The position numbers were made by a program, and so were the translations under genes. Under the pieces are notes generated by a model. It searched no databases. It saw only the letters and a list, made by a program, of their open reading frames with translations, and was not told the DNA's origin. From Theocolax elegans (Eukaryota; Arthropoda; Insecta; Hymenoptera; Cerocephalidae): a DNA stretch of 64,000 nucleotides. Below are positions 10,925 to 22,159 of the stretch, piece after piece (within the stretch, counting starts at the first letter, position 1; each line of letters starts with the position of its first letter). The DNA lies in contig CM047425.1 in assembly GCA_026168455.1 (NCBI GenBank), positions 47,626,362 to 47,690,361 on the forward strand, read 5' to 3'.

Positions 10925-11301
10925 CATAACCAATTATAGATTGTGTATCTAAGCTTAGTGGTTTCTATTGTACTTACTACTTGTCAATATATCAAATGAT
11001 TAGCATTTCAATTTTGATCATAGCACCACTGAGTCGTCATACTAACAATGAAAACAAGGATATTATAAACCAATGAACTTTATTTGATTATATGCACAGA
11101 AACTGAATAGTTGCGATGATTACCTTTATCTCCTTAAACAAATTAAAGTTGATTGGTTTACAATATCCTTGTTTTCATTGTTAGTGCGACGACTCAGTGA
11201 TACTACGATTAAAATTGAAATGCTAATCATTCGATATATTGACAAGTAGTAAGTCAATTAGAAAGCACTAGGCTTAGATACAAAATCTATAATTGGTTAT
11301 G
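10925..11301. mobile_element. Foldback/MITE-like element with about 160-bp inverted arms
   Basis: The left arm starts CATAACCAATTATAG (10925) and the right arm ends CTATAATTGGTTATG (11301). The arms match for about 160 bp at roughly 90 percent identity around a short loop near 11090-11145. There is no coding capacity. I see no clear target-site duplication. The right end is immediately followed by a truncated tRNA-like SINE head. Confidence 0.85.
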
Positions 11302-11302
11302 C

Positions 11303-11338
11303 CCGACGCCCTACCGACCGAGCCATCGCAGGCCTCAA
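11303..11338 (-). repeat. Truncated SINE tRNA-like head
   Basis: On the minus strand GAGGCCTGCGATGGCTCGGT..GTAGGGCGTCGGGC matches the 5' half of the SINE 1 head, including an A-box-like TGGCTCGGTCGGTAGGG. It stops exactly at the end of the foldback element. Confidence 0.65.
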
Positions 11339-11902
11339 AATTACAATTCATTGTGTTTCAGACTTAAGGGGTCAAGCCTGGGTTAACTGCTCAAAAAATC
11401 GATTTTTTTTTTATTAACTTTTTTTAAAGTATTTCTTACATAAAACATTATCCCAAAATTTGAAAAAAAACAAAAAATTTTTTCGCAAGTTATAATTGGA
11501 ATAAAGTAAGCATCAATAGACATTATTTCTCTAAAATTATTTTTGCAAAAAAAGACATTTTATTTTAATTTAACTAAAATAATATTTGCGAGGTTTCCGA
11601 CGTTTACATACAAGTATATTAAACGAAGCAACTATCAAGCGTAGAGTTTGGTAATGTAGAAATCTACTTTACCATACGATTCAAATTTAATAGTTAATAA
11701 ATAAATGATTCCTTTTACTCTAATATACTGCACAAATACGTACAGTTCTATTTGAAGTAAATATTGTCTGCATTGATAAAGTATTTACATTATTTTAGTA
11801 AATACTCAGTGGATTTTAAATTAAAAGTATATTTTTAACTTTAAATTTTATTAGTTTTAAGAAATTAATTATAAGTTTATACAAAAAAAGAGCAGTAAAA
11901 AA

Positions 11903-12640
11903 ATGCCAGACTCAAGTAATAGAATACCTGGTACATCTGCTCATAAAAAAATTATCAACATCAGTAAGATTCAACTACGATGCACTTCCATCAACATTGA
12001 TCCAGATCAAGTAAAAAGTTAAAAACTGATACCATTGAAGAAAGTAGCACAGAAAATAGAATTATTGATATATCACTACTTTTCCCAACATTAGAAGAAT
12101 TTTTAGTTTGTCAGAATTGTCATGGTACAGTTAAATTTTCTGACGTTGATGTGAGAGGTTTGGGAAGTAAAATAACAATAACATGTACAAACTGTTTTAA
12201 GGTATTTGTTATTGATTCAAGTAGAAAAGTTGGAAAAAAAGTAACGCTTATGAAATAAATAGACGTTAGGGTACACAATGAGAACTATTGGTCATGGGCA
12301 TGTTGGTTTAGTTACTTTTTGTGGAAATATGGATTTGCCGAGTCCAGTTTGTCACAGTAATTATGACATTATTAATACAGAGATAAAAAATGTTTGTAAA
12401 GAAGTTGGTAAACAGTCTATGAAAGCAACTGTCGAGCAAGTATATGATTCAACAAGTCAGAATTGCCATATAAGTCTATCAGGTGATGGTTCTTGGAGGA
12501 AGCGAGGATTCAATTCTCTTCAAGGTGTTGATACTGCATGAGAATAAAAAAGTAATTAACGTTCCTCCAAAGCAATCTTTTTGCAGAGCATGTGAATTGC
12601 GACCAGAAGAAGAAACAAAAGAATATAGAGAGTGGTACTT
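11903..12640 (+). pseudogene. Mutator-like transposase, N-terminal part, broken
   Basis: An ATG at 11903 opens a frame that breaks at about 12017 and resumes in another frame. This carries two CxxC pairs (CQNC near 12115 and CTNC near 12185), a likely zinc ribbon. Another shift near 12260 leads into the open stretch 12278-12541, with IGHGHVGLVTFCGNMDLP and SGDGSWRKRG. In insect Mutator-like transposases the latter includes a proposed catalytic Asp. A last conserved scrap (SFCRACEL) follows near 12580. The remaining catalytic region is missing, so this copy is inactive. Family assignment rests on these motifs alone. Confidence 0.72.
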
Positions 12641-13650
12641 TACGGCATGAAATATACTAATTATATTGGAGGTTTGAAACACTTTCACAAATAAGTACAT
12701 ATAAAATAACTTCAACCACATAATATCGCACTAAGCACAAATACACTGAGCATAACAAAACACTTGTTTATAATTTTATTTGTATTCTGCAAATATTGTA
12801 TATCTAAGTGTTGACACATTGGTTATGCTGAAATGGAGAAACAAAGAATCAATTTCTTGACATAAACAAAATATAAATTTAAGGTTATGCAAATACTTAT
12901 CTGATATAATTTGTTCATGCAGTTTTATAAACCACTTGTTTTTTTTACTTATTTTATTTAGATATTATATAATATAATATATATAATATATAATTCTATT
13001 TGATATTATAATAGCTTAAAACTGAACTACAAACGTGTGGCTGGTGCACACTTCCATTAGCAGCTGTAACACTATATATGCCTCTCTCTTTCTCTATCAC
13101 GTGACAAGGCTATCCGAAAAATCAATAATCTTATGGAAGACTTGTCATGAGAGAGAGAGAGAAAGAGATATTGTACACAACTATCAAACAGTATTTGTTT
13201 TTACTGCATTCTTTACATATTTTTAATTAAATTTAATGCTTATATAATAAAAATTATAATCATATAATATAGTATATGATTTTTTATCAAAATATTTTTT
13301 AAAATCCATATAATAATGCATTAATATTCAATAATAGCAAAGTATTCTTGTAGTTTTAAAAAATTTTATTCCTCTTTTTATAAAGAAACTGATTTTTGAA
13401 GTTGATTTTCTGTTATTATAGATAATACATGTATATTAAAAAAATATACTGAGTATTATATTAATAAAACCAGAAAAAAGGCATTATAAACCTATTAAAT
13501 ATATATATTATTAAGATTATATATATATAAATTGTATAATACCTGAAGAATACGGTATTAGAATTATAAAATAAGTAAAACTTTAAATCTAATAAGTGAA
13601 ACTTTAAATGCATTTATCTCATTAATGGTTTTTTAATGATTTTAGCTTAC
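12641..13650. other. Non-coding interior of the Mutator-like remnant
   Basis: AT-rich, with TA runs near 12965-12990 and 13510-13530 and a CT/GA-rich hairpin-like pair around 13080-13165. No coding signal. Confidence 0.5.
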
Positions 13651-13962
13651 TTGCCGCAGGATATTTCAGAGCCAGGTTGATGAATCACTTTGAAATTTGG
13701 GGGAAACTTTTAAAATATATATTTCTACGGACTTATGTTGCCCAATTTTCAAAAAGATAAGTTTTAGGTGAATGTTATGTACGTATACGTACATAACATT
13801 CACTATTTTTCTTATTATTATCAACTTTTATATTTAATACATTGTTATTAAATTTTTTTTCAGAAAAAGAAAAACATAAGTCTGTAAACATATTTTCCAT
13901 GAACATTTTAAGACTTATTAGACATTAAAAGATGCATTCAGTGCTTCAATATCCTGCGGCAA
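13651..13962. mobile_element. Nested 312-bp element with 15-bp perfect inverted ends
   Basis: TTGCCGCAGGATATT at 13651-13665 and its exact reverse complement at 13948-13962 bound a non-coding AT-rich segment. Weaker inverted similarity continues outside. It looks like a MITE inserted into, or belonging to, the Mutator-like remnant. The 36-bp palindrome lies inside it. Confidence 0.65.
13768..13803. repeat. Perfect 36-bp palindrome
   Basis: The 18 bases GTGAATGTTATGTACGTA are followed directly by their exact reverse complement, with no spacer. It could extrude as a cruciform. Confidence 0.95.
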
Positions 13963-14239
13963 CTGCAAAAATTGATCAATTTTTTAATATCATTGGAAGT
14001 TTAATAACCAGGATTAAAAATACATAATAAACATTTTTTATATTGATAAATATAAAGTATAATATATATATATATATATTATGTAAAAAAAAATAAATTT
14101 GTAAGAAGAATTAAAAAAAAAAATTTATTCTAATAATAATTGTTTATTTATTTATAACATTTAACCCAGACTTGACCCCTTAATAAATATTTTAGAAAAC
14201 TCGTTCCAAATGTTTAGGATAATAATTGCAATAGTCTGG

Positions 14240-14378
14240 CTGTTGAATTGAATTGAGTCTTCAATATACCAAATGCCAATAAATAACTACCACAAATTCG
14301 TAATATATTGGTAATATATTAGCAATAATATTGCTAGTAAATTAATTCCGAGTCCGTGTAAAATAAAATCTAGCTGAA
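14240..14378. repeat. Dispersed repeat A, copy 2
   Basis: See the copy at 10290-10450. The closing block GCAATAATATTGCTAGT then CCGAGTCCGTGTAAAAT is well conserved. Confidence 0.7.
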
Positions 14379-14786
14379 CCCGCGATGTAGTTTTATAATA
14401 GTCTGGGAATCATTTAGCTATCGTGTATCTATAATATGTTTACGTTTACCAAATATTTTTAAACTGATTTTTTATAATATATTAGTATATGCTGAAAAAA
14501 TCGATATGATTAAAATTAATTGGATCATATCTTTACTAAAAATCGGTATTATGAGAAATCGTGGATTTATGTCACGCATCTTAGTAACTATTCAGAAAAC
14601 CAGAAAAAGACGTTCATTCACGTTTTCATCCACTTGAGGTAATAAGAGATCATCGATTCGTCGATAGTATTGACAATTTGGTAAATGTTACGAAGTTATG
14701 GAAGACACGAAACTGATTGTGTAAAATGAATATTATAACACACAATTTGCGATTAATAATTATTCTTAACTGTTATGGAGGTCACC
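14379..14786. other. Gene-free stretch
   Basis: AT-rich sequence between repeat A and the foldback element. I see nothing recognisable in it. Confidence 0.5.
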
Positions 14787-15434
14787 ATATCGTCGCTTCC
14801 GAATAAAAGGGTCGTATCTCAGCGGCCGGTTCGAAAAGGACGTATCTCAGCGTCCGGTTAGAAAAGGTCGTATCTCAGCGGCCGGTTAGAAAAGGTCGTA
14901 CCTCAGCGTCCGGCTAGAAAAGGTCGTATCTCAGTGCCGCATCCCCTGGGAGCTACAAATACATGAAAATGGGCATAGAATGCAAAAAGTGCTAACATGT
15001 CAATTTTGACTCTCTGTAATTTAAAATAATGGCCCCGAAAAAACTAGAAATTCAAGAGAACTACTGAATATCTCTAAAACGTATTCCCACAGTTACACCC
15101 ATACATATATATATACACACAAATATATGTGTGTTCGTACAGTATTTATAATTTTTTCGCGTGGTTAATCTAATGCCACAAGATTTTTGTCAATGTTGCC
15201 AACTTAAATTTAAGAAAAAAAATTTAGCCCGCGAAATACGACCTTCTTTAACCGGCCGCTGAGATACGACCTTCTTCAACCGGCCACAGAGATACGACCT
15301 TTTCTAGCCGGACGCTGAGGTACGACCTTTTCTAACCGGCCGCTGAGATACGACCTTTTCTAACCGGACGCTGAGATACGTCCTTTTCGAACCGGCCACT
15401 GAGATACTACCCTTTTATTCGGAAGCGACGATAT
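14787..15434. mobile_element. Foldback element with tandem-repeat arms, 648 bp
   Basis: The element starts ATATCGTCGCTTCCGAATAA and ends with its inverted copy. Inside each end is an array of about 28-29 bp units reading GTCGTATCTCAGCG.CCGG and then TTAGAAAAG. There are five units on the left (from about 14811) and six on the right in opposite orientation (to about 15410). Units alternate between GGCCGG and GTCCGG variants. The centre (about 14940-15230) is unique and non-coding. This architecture, tandem subrepeats within long inverted ends, matches foldback elements. No transposase is present and no clear target duplication is seen. Confidence 0.88.
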
Positions 15435-16135
15435 ACCCACATGGCCACTCTGCTTGTGGCATACTCATCCAATTTGGTTAACTGAGATCCCTATTCTATC
15501 CCTATATATTTAGTATTCTTGCTGATCTAGTGATTCTTGCTTTAGTCTTAGGCAACCGTGATTAAAAGCAATTTACGCTCAGTATGGTGAAAAATAATGT
15601 AAAGTTGTTTAAGCAAATTTAGAAATTGATTTACCTAACAAAACTTTTCGTTCGTGCAAGTGCTACAGAATCCTGTTGTATACCATTTGATTTATGATGA
15701 ATTTATTACTGGCTTTGCGAACCATCCCGAATATGCTTTAAATAACCGTTTCATTTATTATGACACTTTTCCTTTGGAATTTCACGCAACACCCATTGAG
15801 GGGGTAAGACTGAGCTAAATTTTGAAACTTCTGGGGTTTTGGGGCATACTGATTACAAATTTTATGTCATAATTCATAAATTACGAAACAACCATAAGGT
15901 ATGCTTAAAATAAGGGTAAGCTACACTTTTGGGCGCGAAAATAAGCTTTCTATAGTAACGAAGTATTAGTATAGTTTTCCGAGTTATTTTTCAAAATATT
16001 TCGAATATATTGCTAATATGTTTCTAATAAACAATAATGCGTCTTCATTATCAATTTATAAAAAATGGAAAGAATATAAGAAAATCACTTTTAAAAACCA
16101 ATTTAAACTTTCCGAAATATTTATTAAGTTTTAAA
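15435..16135. other. Gene-free stretch
   Basis: No open frame of note, no clear repeats and nothing recognised. Confidence 0.5.
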
Positions 16136-16320
16136 CTGAGTAAATTGTAATCGTAGCGAAAACATTTTTTTTCGAGTACGTATGCTTTCGCAATGCGGAC
16201 GTTGGAGAGCATCCGCGGTGAACATACTCCGCGAGTGCAGATTATGTTAAGCGCAAATGTCGCTGAGCGCCTGCAGTGGTGTTGTGTTTTAAGAGGAGAT
16301 TCGCGCGCGGACGTCAGAGA
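16136..16320 (+). repeat. Dispersed repeat B, copy 2
   Basis: GC-rich relative to its surroundings. It aligns with the reverse complement of 10451-10615 (shared TTTTTTCGAG, TGCGGACGTTGGAGAGCA and GTGTTTTAAG). Confidence 0.7.
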
Positions 16321-18257
16321 TTGCCCCGGTTTTAATTTATTTCAAACGGAATGTAATTTTTGAACTCGTTCATCTATTTTTCTCGACCTTGCTTCCGATT
16401 TTAATACAATATTATTACAATTTTAATATAATTTAATTAAAAAGATATATTCACAGTTTAATTTATTTATTTTTACCGCTTATAGATATAATTTAAAAAA
16501 AAGAAGCTAAAATGGCTTCATTTGGAGTATACTGTTATGAAGAAAATAAGAAATTACAGATATTTTAACCAAAATTTAATATGAAAAGTTTATTATTTCT
16601 TTTAGCCCAAAATTCTTCAATTTCTTATTTTCTGCCATACTTTCTACATTAATCTGAGCCATATATAAAAAGGCGATGATAAATGTAATTAATAGATGTT
16701 AATAATTGTAAATAAATAAACAAGAACAATGAAAATTTCGATAAGCGTATACTTCTGTATAGACTCTGGTATGCGCGAAGTTTCGGCTGCAGGTTTACTC
16801 CAGAAATACATAATGTTTTTAATTTTCACAAGTGCCTTATTTATACAGAGTTATTACAATCTGCTCGAGAATTATTACTTTAGGAATTTTTATCATATTT
16901 GAGTTTGTAAAATTTGTTAGCTGATAGAATGTTCAGAGAAACTACTGATTTCAATTTTATGGTTTCTAGCTTTAATGCATAAACTTTCAGGTTCTTTTCT
17001 TTATTTTCCAATACAATCTCAGAAACATTAGGTTAAACTTTGATGCTTTGTCCGACCTCAGAAGGAGTGATTCTTAAAAATCAAAGGGCGCGATGGCGCC
17101 CGACGCAAGTATGGGCGCTTAAGCCATATATGCAGCTAACTCAGTCCTCATATTTATCATTTCATAACCGTTTATTGTACACTATTTATTTTTATGAAAT
17201 CTGTGAAACATTACTTTGTCTATTTATTTATCTTCTCTTTACATCAAATTTTGTCCAACTTCATTCACGCATAATTAAGAAAAGCCGCGACAAAGAAATT
17301 GGATGTCGATTTCCGTTAGTCGATTTTTGTCTTTTCTGTTTTGATATACATAGTCAACTCGAAACAAAAAGAGATAGCAATAGTATGGGGAATCCATAAG
17401 ATAGAAAGAGATGCAATGCTTCTCAGTCCACGAGAAAACGCGTATAGATGTAAAAACATATAGGAGTAGTTGAAACGTGGCCATGAGAGGGTTTCAGGTG
17501 AATATTTTCGTCACAGCTGAATCGTCTGGCCGATTTTGTGTGAAAAGTTATTAAATGATTGTTGAATAGTTATATATACATATATATATAATTATTGAGA
17601 TACTCAACCTGTGACGTGCATCGTTTTGTCCTCCTCGGTCGACGAGACGATCGCACGCAAGTGACCGTGAGAGATCTACCAGTCGTTCATTACTTTTCAC
17701 AGTTAGCTCGATAAGACAAGCAGATATATTCGACTTTTCTGTTAGTGTCAATTAAATTCGCACGAGCTACGATATAGTCTAACGTATTTTAGAATATATT
17801 TCTTGTATGTACATAGGTTGGAAGGTACTCCGTATAAGACATATTGAGACAAGGTCAACGTTATATACTTTTGTGAAACACCTCGAGTCCATGTAAGGAC
17901 AATACTCTTTTTATTTATTTATTATACACAAAAATAAAGGACATTTGGGGAAGTGAATGGAACGACCACGATTTACCCACAAGATTTTCTACTTGACGTT
18001 CAAATTATATCAATAAAAGAGAGAGATTTCATCTCTACAGAGAAACAAAAGATCCAACGTGTAAGATTTATCTATATAATGGGGGTTTGAGGATTCTTGA
18101 ATATTTGTCAGGTTAAAAATCACCAATTGAATTACGTCAATTCACAATCACTGTTTGAGTCCACATTCAAAGCAATAGAATTACAATATTCAAAGCAAAG
18201 ATGTGAATGACAATCAGGTGCTAAATATACCACACCAACAATAATCTTGATTTTAAT
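16321..18257. other. Gene-free stretch
   Basis: AT-rich DNA. A 119-codon open frame (17040-17399) shows no motif or family resemblance and is not called as a gene. A short TA run lies at 17571-17592. No mobile-element ends were recognised. Confidence 0.45.
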
Positions 18258-18448
18258 ATTTTATAACATTTTAACCTCAAAATCTCAATTTCATTTCAGA
18301 TTTTGAGGTTCTAGTGCTATTAAATATCGTATGAAACTATTGTGGAAGATGTTTTTTTTTACCTTTCTCGATGTTCTGACTCGCTTCACTCGTGCGTACA
18401 AGCTCGAGAAAAGTAGAATACCATCTCCCACAACAGTGTCATAATATA
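18258..18448. repeat. Double-hairpin dispersed repeat C, copy 1
   Basis: About 190 bp, closely matching 28655-28848. Two imperfect palindromes sit side by side: AACCTCAAAAT..ATTTTGAGGTT, then CTTTCTCGA..TCGAGAAA with longer arms reaching TATGAAACTATTGTGG on one side and its inverted copy on the other. It is non-coding, probably a small foldback-type element. Confidence 0.8.
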
Positions 18449-18708
18449 CTATAATATTTGTGTTAATACCAAGTTGGAGGTAATATAGAGAACCTGCAAC
18501 TATAACAATTTGAAAATAAAATTAACCCTTAGAGTACCGTTAAGACGTACATATGCGTCATGCTCCGACTCGCAAACATTTAATTTCATAGGAATGATTG
18601 TGTCTTGTTGAAATTTTCCAAAATCTTATATTATATTAAAGTGGATCGACTTTTGGTCTCCGGTTCTCCGGTTCTCCGGTTTTTTAAAAATGCATTTTTA
18701 TAGTTTCA

Positions 18709-19055
18709 AAGTTTTATTTTAATTGGACTTTACACCTTTGGGACTTACATTTTTTGGACCTTACATTTTTTGGACCTTACATTTTTGGGCCTTATAAGTT
18801 TTGGGCCTTACATTATTGGCAACGGAATTGTAAAGTTTTATTTTAATTAGACTTTACAATTTTAGGCCTTACATTTTGAGCCTTACGTTTTGTCCTCATA
18901 AATTTTGGGCCTTACATTTTTGGGTCTTATAAATTTGGACCTTATATTTTTGGGCCTTATAAATTTTGGGCCTTACATTTTTGGGCCTTACATTTTTGGA
19001 CCTTATAAATTTTGGGCCTTACGTTTTTGGGCCTTACATTTTTGGGCCTTATAGT
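18709..19055. repeat. Minisatellite of TTTTGGGCCTTAC units
   Basis: At least fifteen short units of about 17-20 bp alternate GGGCCTTACATTTTT and GGGCCTTATAAATTT, with GGACC variants. A longer lead (AAAGTTTTATTTTAATT.GACTTTACA) occurs twice, near 18709 and 18833, so the array was itself duplicated. A TCCGGTTCTCCGGTTCTCCGG trinucleotide-like run lies just upstream at 18659-18679. Confidence 0.88.
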
Positions 19056-19825
19056 TTTTTTAAACAAATAGATATCAACTACTATGTCGATATTATTACC
19101 AGAAAATTATCTTAATAACAATAATTAAAATAACATTTGATTACGTAATTAAAATTAATAAAATTTCAACACTGGAACATACAATAAATCAAATTAATTT
19201 TTATTGTTTATTTTAAAAACTTATTTTTGCAAAAATTTCAAATTACAATTATTATGTTATTAAATTAAATTACAATTATTATGTTACAATTGTACTCTAT
19301 TCACTTGTATATTTCACAAGATATATTTTTTTCAATATATCGTTTTTATTGTTTATATAATCTATAAATTCAGCAAGTATTCATCGAAATCATCTTTAAC
19401 AGAAAAATTAAATTATATCATTAAATAATAAATGTATAATTAATTAAACATTAGATAAAATATTCAAATAAATATTACTGTTTTTAAAATGCCATTTAGA
19501 AGATTTATATCCAATATGCATATTGTCACATATTATTGATATTATATATGTTATATCTGTAACAAAAACATTTTTATTATTAATTATAAATAAATTGACA
19601 AAGTCAAAACTTTACCTTTTAACTTAATCATTAAGAAATACTTCTGCATTTTTGATTATTTCGATAGCCTTAATAAACTAATCAGGATACTGAAATACAA
19701 AAAGACTTATTATATTTCAAACAATAATAATTTAAAATGAAAATAAGATAATTTTATAATATACCTTGTGACTTTAATCGTATGGAATGCCATTAGGAAT
19801 ATAATATTTTATTGATATAATATTA
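19056..19825. other. AT-rich gene-free stretch
   Basis: A short duplication of AAATTACAATTATTATGTTA lies near 19240-19285. Nothing else is recognised. Confidence 0.5.
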
Positions 19826-19925
19826 ATTGGAATGCTGCTGCCGTTTGTTATTTTTATTCAACGCTGCATTCATTGGAATGCTGCTGCCCTTTGTTTTTTT
19901 TATTCAGCGCTGCATTTATTGGAAT
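19826..19925. repeat. Tandem duplication, 46-bp period
   Basis: ATTGGAATGCTGCTGCC..TTTGTT..TATTCA.CGCTGCATT occurs at 19826 and 19872, with the start of a third unit at 19918. Confidence 0.85.
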
Positions 19926-19965
19926 TATGAGTGTCAAACTACTAGCAAAGAATTTGTGCAAATAT

Positions 19966-20345
19966 TGGCCCATTAGATGGAAAGTTTGGCCCTCTCTGTG
20001 TAAAGGTTGGCCCAGATTGTTTAAATGTTGGCCCATTTACAGAAAAGATTATTACAACATATTATTTACAACATATTATTATTGCAATATTAAATATTAT
20101 CAACGCAATTAAGTGCGCCTTAATTTAAGAAATTGCATGTGAAAAACAATTTTTTACTGGTTGAAAAATTTATTCCATAATCAATACAAAATGTTCCTAA
20201 ATTGGCCAAAAGTGGGCTAAAGTTTGCCAAAACTGGAAAAATGTTCCAAATATTTCAATGTTGGTAAACATCGGCCCACTTTTGGCGCAAGTTGGCCCAC
20301 TTTTAGCATACTTTGGAGCATTTTCATCGAAAATGTATTTCCACT
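19966..20345. repeat. Short TTGGCCCA-type repeats
   Basis: TTGGCCC recurs at about 20-bp steps from 19966 to 20036. Related words (GGCCCACTTTTGGC, GTTGGCCCACTTTTAGC) follow from 20270. They lie upstream of the Helitron genes and may belong to its 5' region, but no diagnostic terminus was recognised. Confidence 0.6.
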
Positions 20346-20613
20346 AGGGTATGTATAGTATTAGTATTTATAAAATATTAAATTTATATTAACTATATTT
20401 TATTCATTACATTGAAGCTACTTTCTTATAAACACTGTTTTCTAATAATTCATATTTTATTTTTTTCAGCTTTACAAAAAAATATTAATAAAAAATTTAA
20501 AATAATCGTTTAGAAAAATAAAAAAAATTATAATTATTATTAAACAATTGAAACAAATTATTAATATTATTTTTATAATTGTGAATCATTTTGTAAAATA
20601 AACCATTTTTATT

Positions 20614-21270
20614 ATGGGTTTGACGGAAATAAAAATATTAGTTGTAAAAACGATTGAACCATATATCGACGATGCTTCTATGTTAAATGATGAACACATA
20701 TTAGAATTTAATAACATCCTTAAATCATGTACACCATTCAATATGCAAACAACTCTTTTAGTTCAAAAACAATATAATATTAACTCAGTTCAAATGAATA
20801 ATGAATACATTCAATTGTTATTTTCTGGAAAATATGAAAAAGGTCATTGGATTTGTATGTATTACAATAATAGAACGATACACATTTATGATAGTTTAAA
20901 TGCTAAATATTTGCAAAATGAACATAAAGTATACATCAATAGATTATTTCCAGATAGTCAACAATTAAAAATTGTTTTTGAAACAGTGCAATTTCAAACC
21001 AATAGTTATGATTGTGGAATTTTCGCCATAGCTTTTGCTGTCTCTATTGTATTTAATTTATGCCCATGCAGTTTAAACTATGATATTTCCCAAATGCGTT
21101 CACATTTACTAAAAATATACGAAACACGTAGTATTACGATGTTTCCAATTTTACAAAATATAAACTATAATATTTCAACAATACCAATCAAAAGATACAT
21201 GATTCATATTTGTTGTATTGATGAAAAAAAATTGAATTTCAATGTAGCAGAAATAAAAATAATAGAATAA
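20614..21270 (+). CDS. Ulp1/C48-like cysteine protease ORF in Helitron 2
   Basis: This 218-aa ORF shows the pattern of Ulp1-type (peptidase family C48) proteases: GHW with His78, IYDS with Asp93, then Gln128 and the YDCGIF box with Cys134. That gives the expected His-Asp-Gln-Cys order and spacing. Family members cleave ubiquitin-like modifiers or polyproteins. Here the substrate is unknown, and a role in Helitron protein processing or in countering host SUMO pathways is speculation. The ORF is intact from its ATG to a TAA, unlike the Rep region downstream. There is no membrane segment or signal peptide. It ends 39 bp before the next ORF, which is in the same orientation. Confidence 0.72.
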   Translation: MGLTEIKILVVKTIEPYIDDASMLNDEHILEFNNILKSCTPFNMQTTLLVQKQYNINSVQMNNEYIQLLFSGKYEKGHWICMYYNNRTIHIYDSLNAKYLQNEHKVYINRLFPDSQQLKIVFETVQFQTNSYDCGIFAIAFAVSIVFNLCPCSLNYDISQMRSHLLKIYETRSITMFPILQNINYNISTIPIKRYMIHICCIDEKKLNFNVAEIKIIE

Positions 21271-21309
21271 AATTTTCAACAGAAATTTAATTCTGAACAA
21301 CAAACAATA

Positions 21310-21726
21310 ATGAATTTATATAATAAAGATAAAATCATTTCCGTTGATTCTATTACCCCAATGGAAATAGACTATGAAATACCATCTTATAGTTCATTTT
21401 ATCAAAAAAATAAAAATAAACAATTTAATGATATAGAAATAAAACAGCTAAAAATAAAACAGCAAACTATGATAAAAAGGCAAACAATTAGCTGTATCGA
21501 TATAAAAAATGAACGAGAAAAAGAAGCGTTGCATAAAATAGAAGCTTATATGAGGAGTAAAGATAGTAATGACGGCAAAATAGAAGAAAAAAATAAAGAG
21601 AAAACAGCAAACCATGATGAAAAGACAAAAATAAATAGTGACGAAATAAAAAATGAACGAGAAAAAGAAGCATTACGAAAAAAAGAAGCTTATGTAAAAG
21701 TAAAAATAGTAATGACGGCAAAATAG
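21310..21726 (+). CDS. Lys/Glu-rich repeat ORF in Helitron 2
   Basis: This 138-aa ORF has a non-repetitive N-terminus (about 55 residues) followed by charged repeats built on NEREKEAL and K.EAY. At DNA level the unit starting GAACGAGAAAAAGAAG occurs at 21511, 21655 and 21798, giving steps of 144 and 143 bp. The one-base change in the third unit shifts the frame, so the ORF ends early. Similar Lys-rich sequence continues in other frames to about 22140 and may once have joined to the Rep N-terminus. Charged repeats of this kind often form coiled coils. No function is recognised. Confidence 0.5.
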   Translation: MNLYNKDKIISVDSITPMEIDYEIPSYSSFYQKNKNKQFNDIEIKQLKIKQQTMIKRQTISCIDIKNEREKEALHKIEAYMRSKDSNDGKIEEKNKEKTANHDEKTKINSDEIKNEREKEALRKKEAYVKVKIVMTAK

Positions 21727-22159
21727 AAGAAAAAAAATAAAGAGAAAACAGCAAACCATGATGAAAAGACAAAAAAAATAGTGACGAAATAAAAAATGAA
21801 CGAGAAAAAGAAGCATTACAAAAACAACATATTTATTATAATGAAAATACTGATCAATGTAAAAAAATGAAAAGAAAAAATTAAATGGAAAAATATTAAA
21901 CGAAAGTAGAAAAAATGATATCGACAAATTAGTATAAAACCATTTACAAAAAAATTTAAAAAGACGCATATGTATGAAAAATGACAAAGACATGGAAATA
22001 CCAATCATATTGCTTAAAAAATTAAAAATTGATGAAGGAAAATTTTTTAACGTATATGATAAACCAATTAATACTAAAAAAGGTATAAATTATAAAGAAT
22101 TAAATAAACGTATTTTAATTAAAAATGAACAAAATGAAAATTAGTAAGTAAATCCAAAA

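Larger units (their letters stand above)
11364..14183 (+). mobile_element. Mutator-like DNA transposon remnant, TTAA-flanked inverted ends
   Basis: The left end TTAA+GGGGTCAAGCCTGGGTTAA (11364-11386) and the right end (14161-14183) are inverted copies with one mismatch, and both are bounded by TTAA. Inside, on the plus strand, lies a broken transposase (11903-12640) of the Mutator-like type. About 1.5 kb downstream is non-coding and holds a further inverted-repeat insertion (13651-13962). TTAA could be a target duplication or simply the outer bases of the inverted ends. Typical Mutator elements make 8-11 bp duplications, and none is visible here. Confidence 0.7.

Noticed and set aside
17040..17399. 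119-codon open frame
   Set aside because: No recognisable motif, AT-rich aromatic composition as expected by chance, and no supporting context.
21488..22008. Phe/Tyr-rich minus-strand frames
   Set aside because: Shadows of the Lys/Glu-rich repeats on the plus strand.
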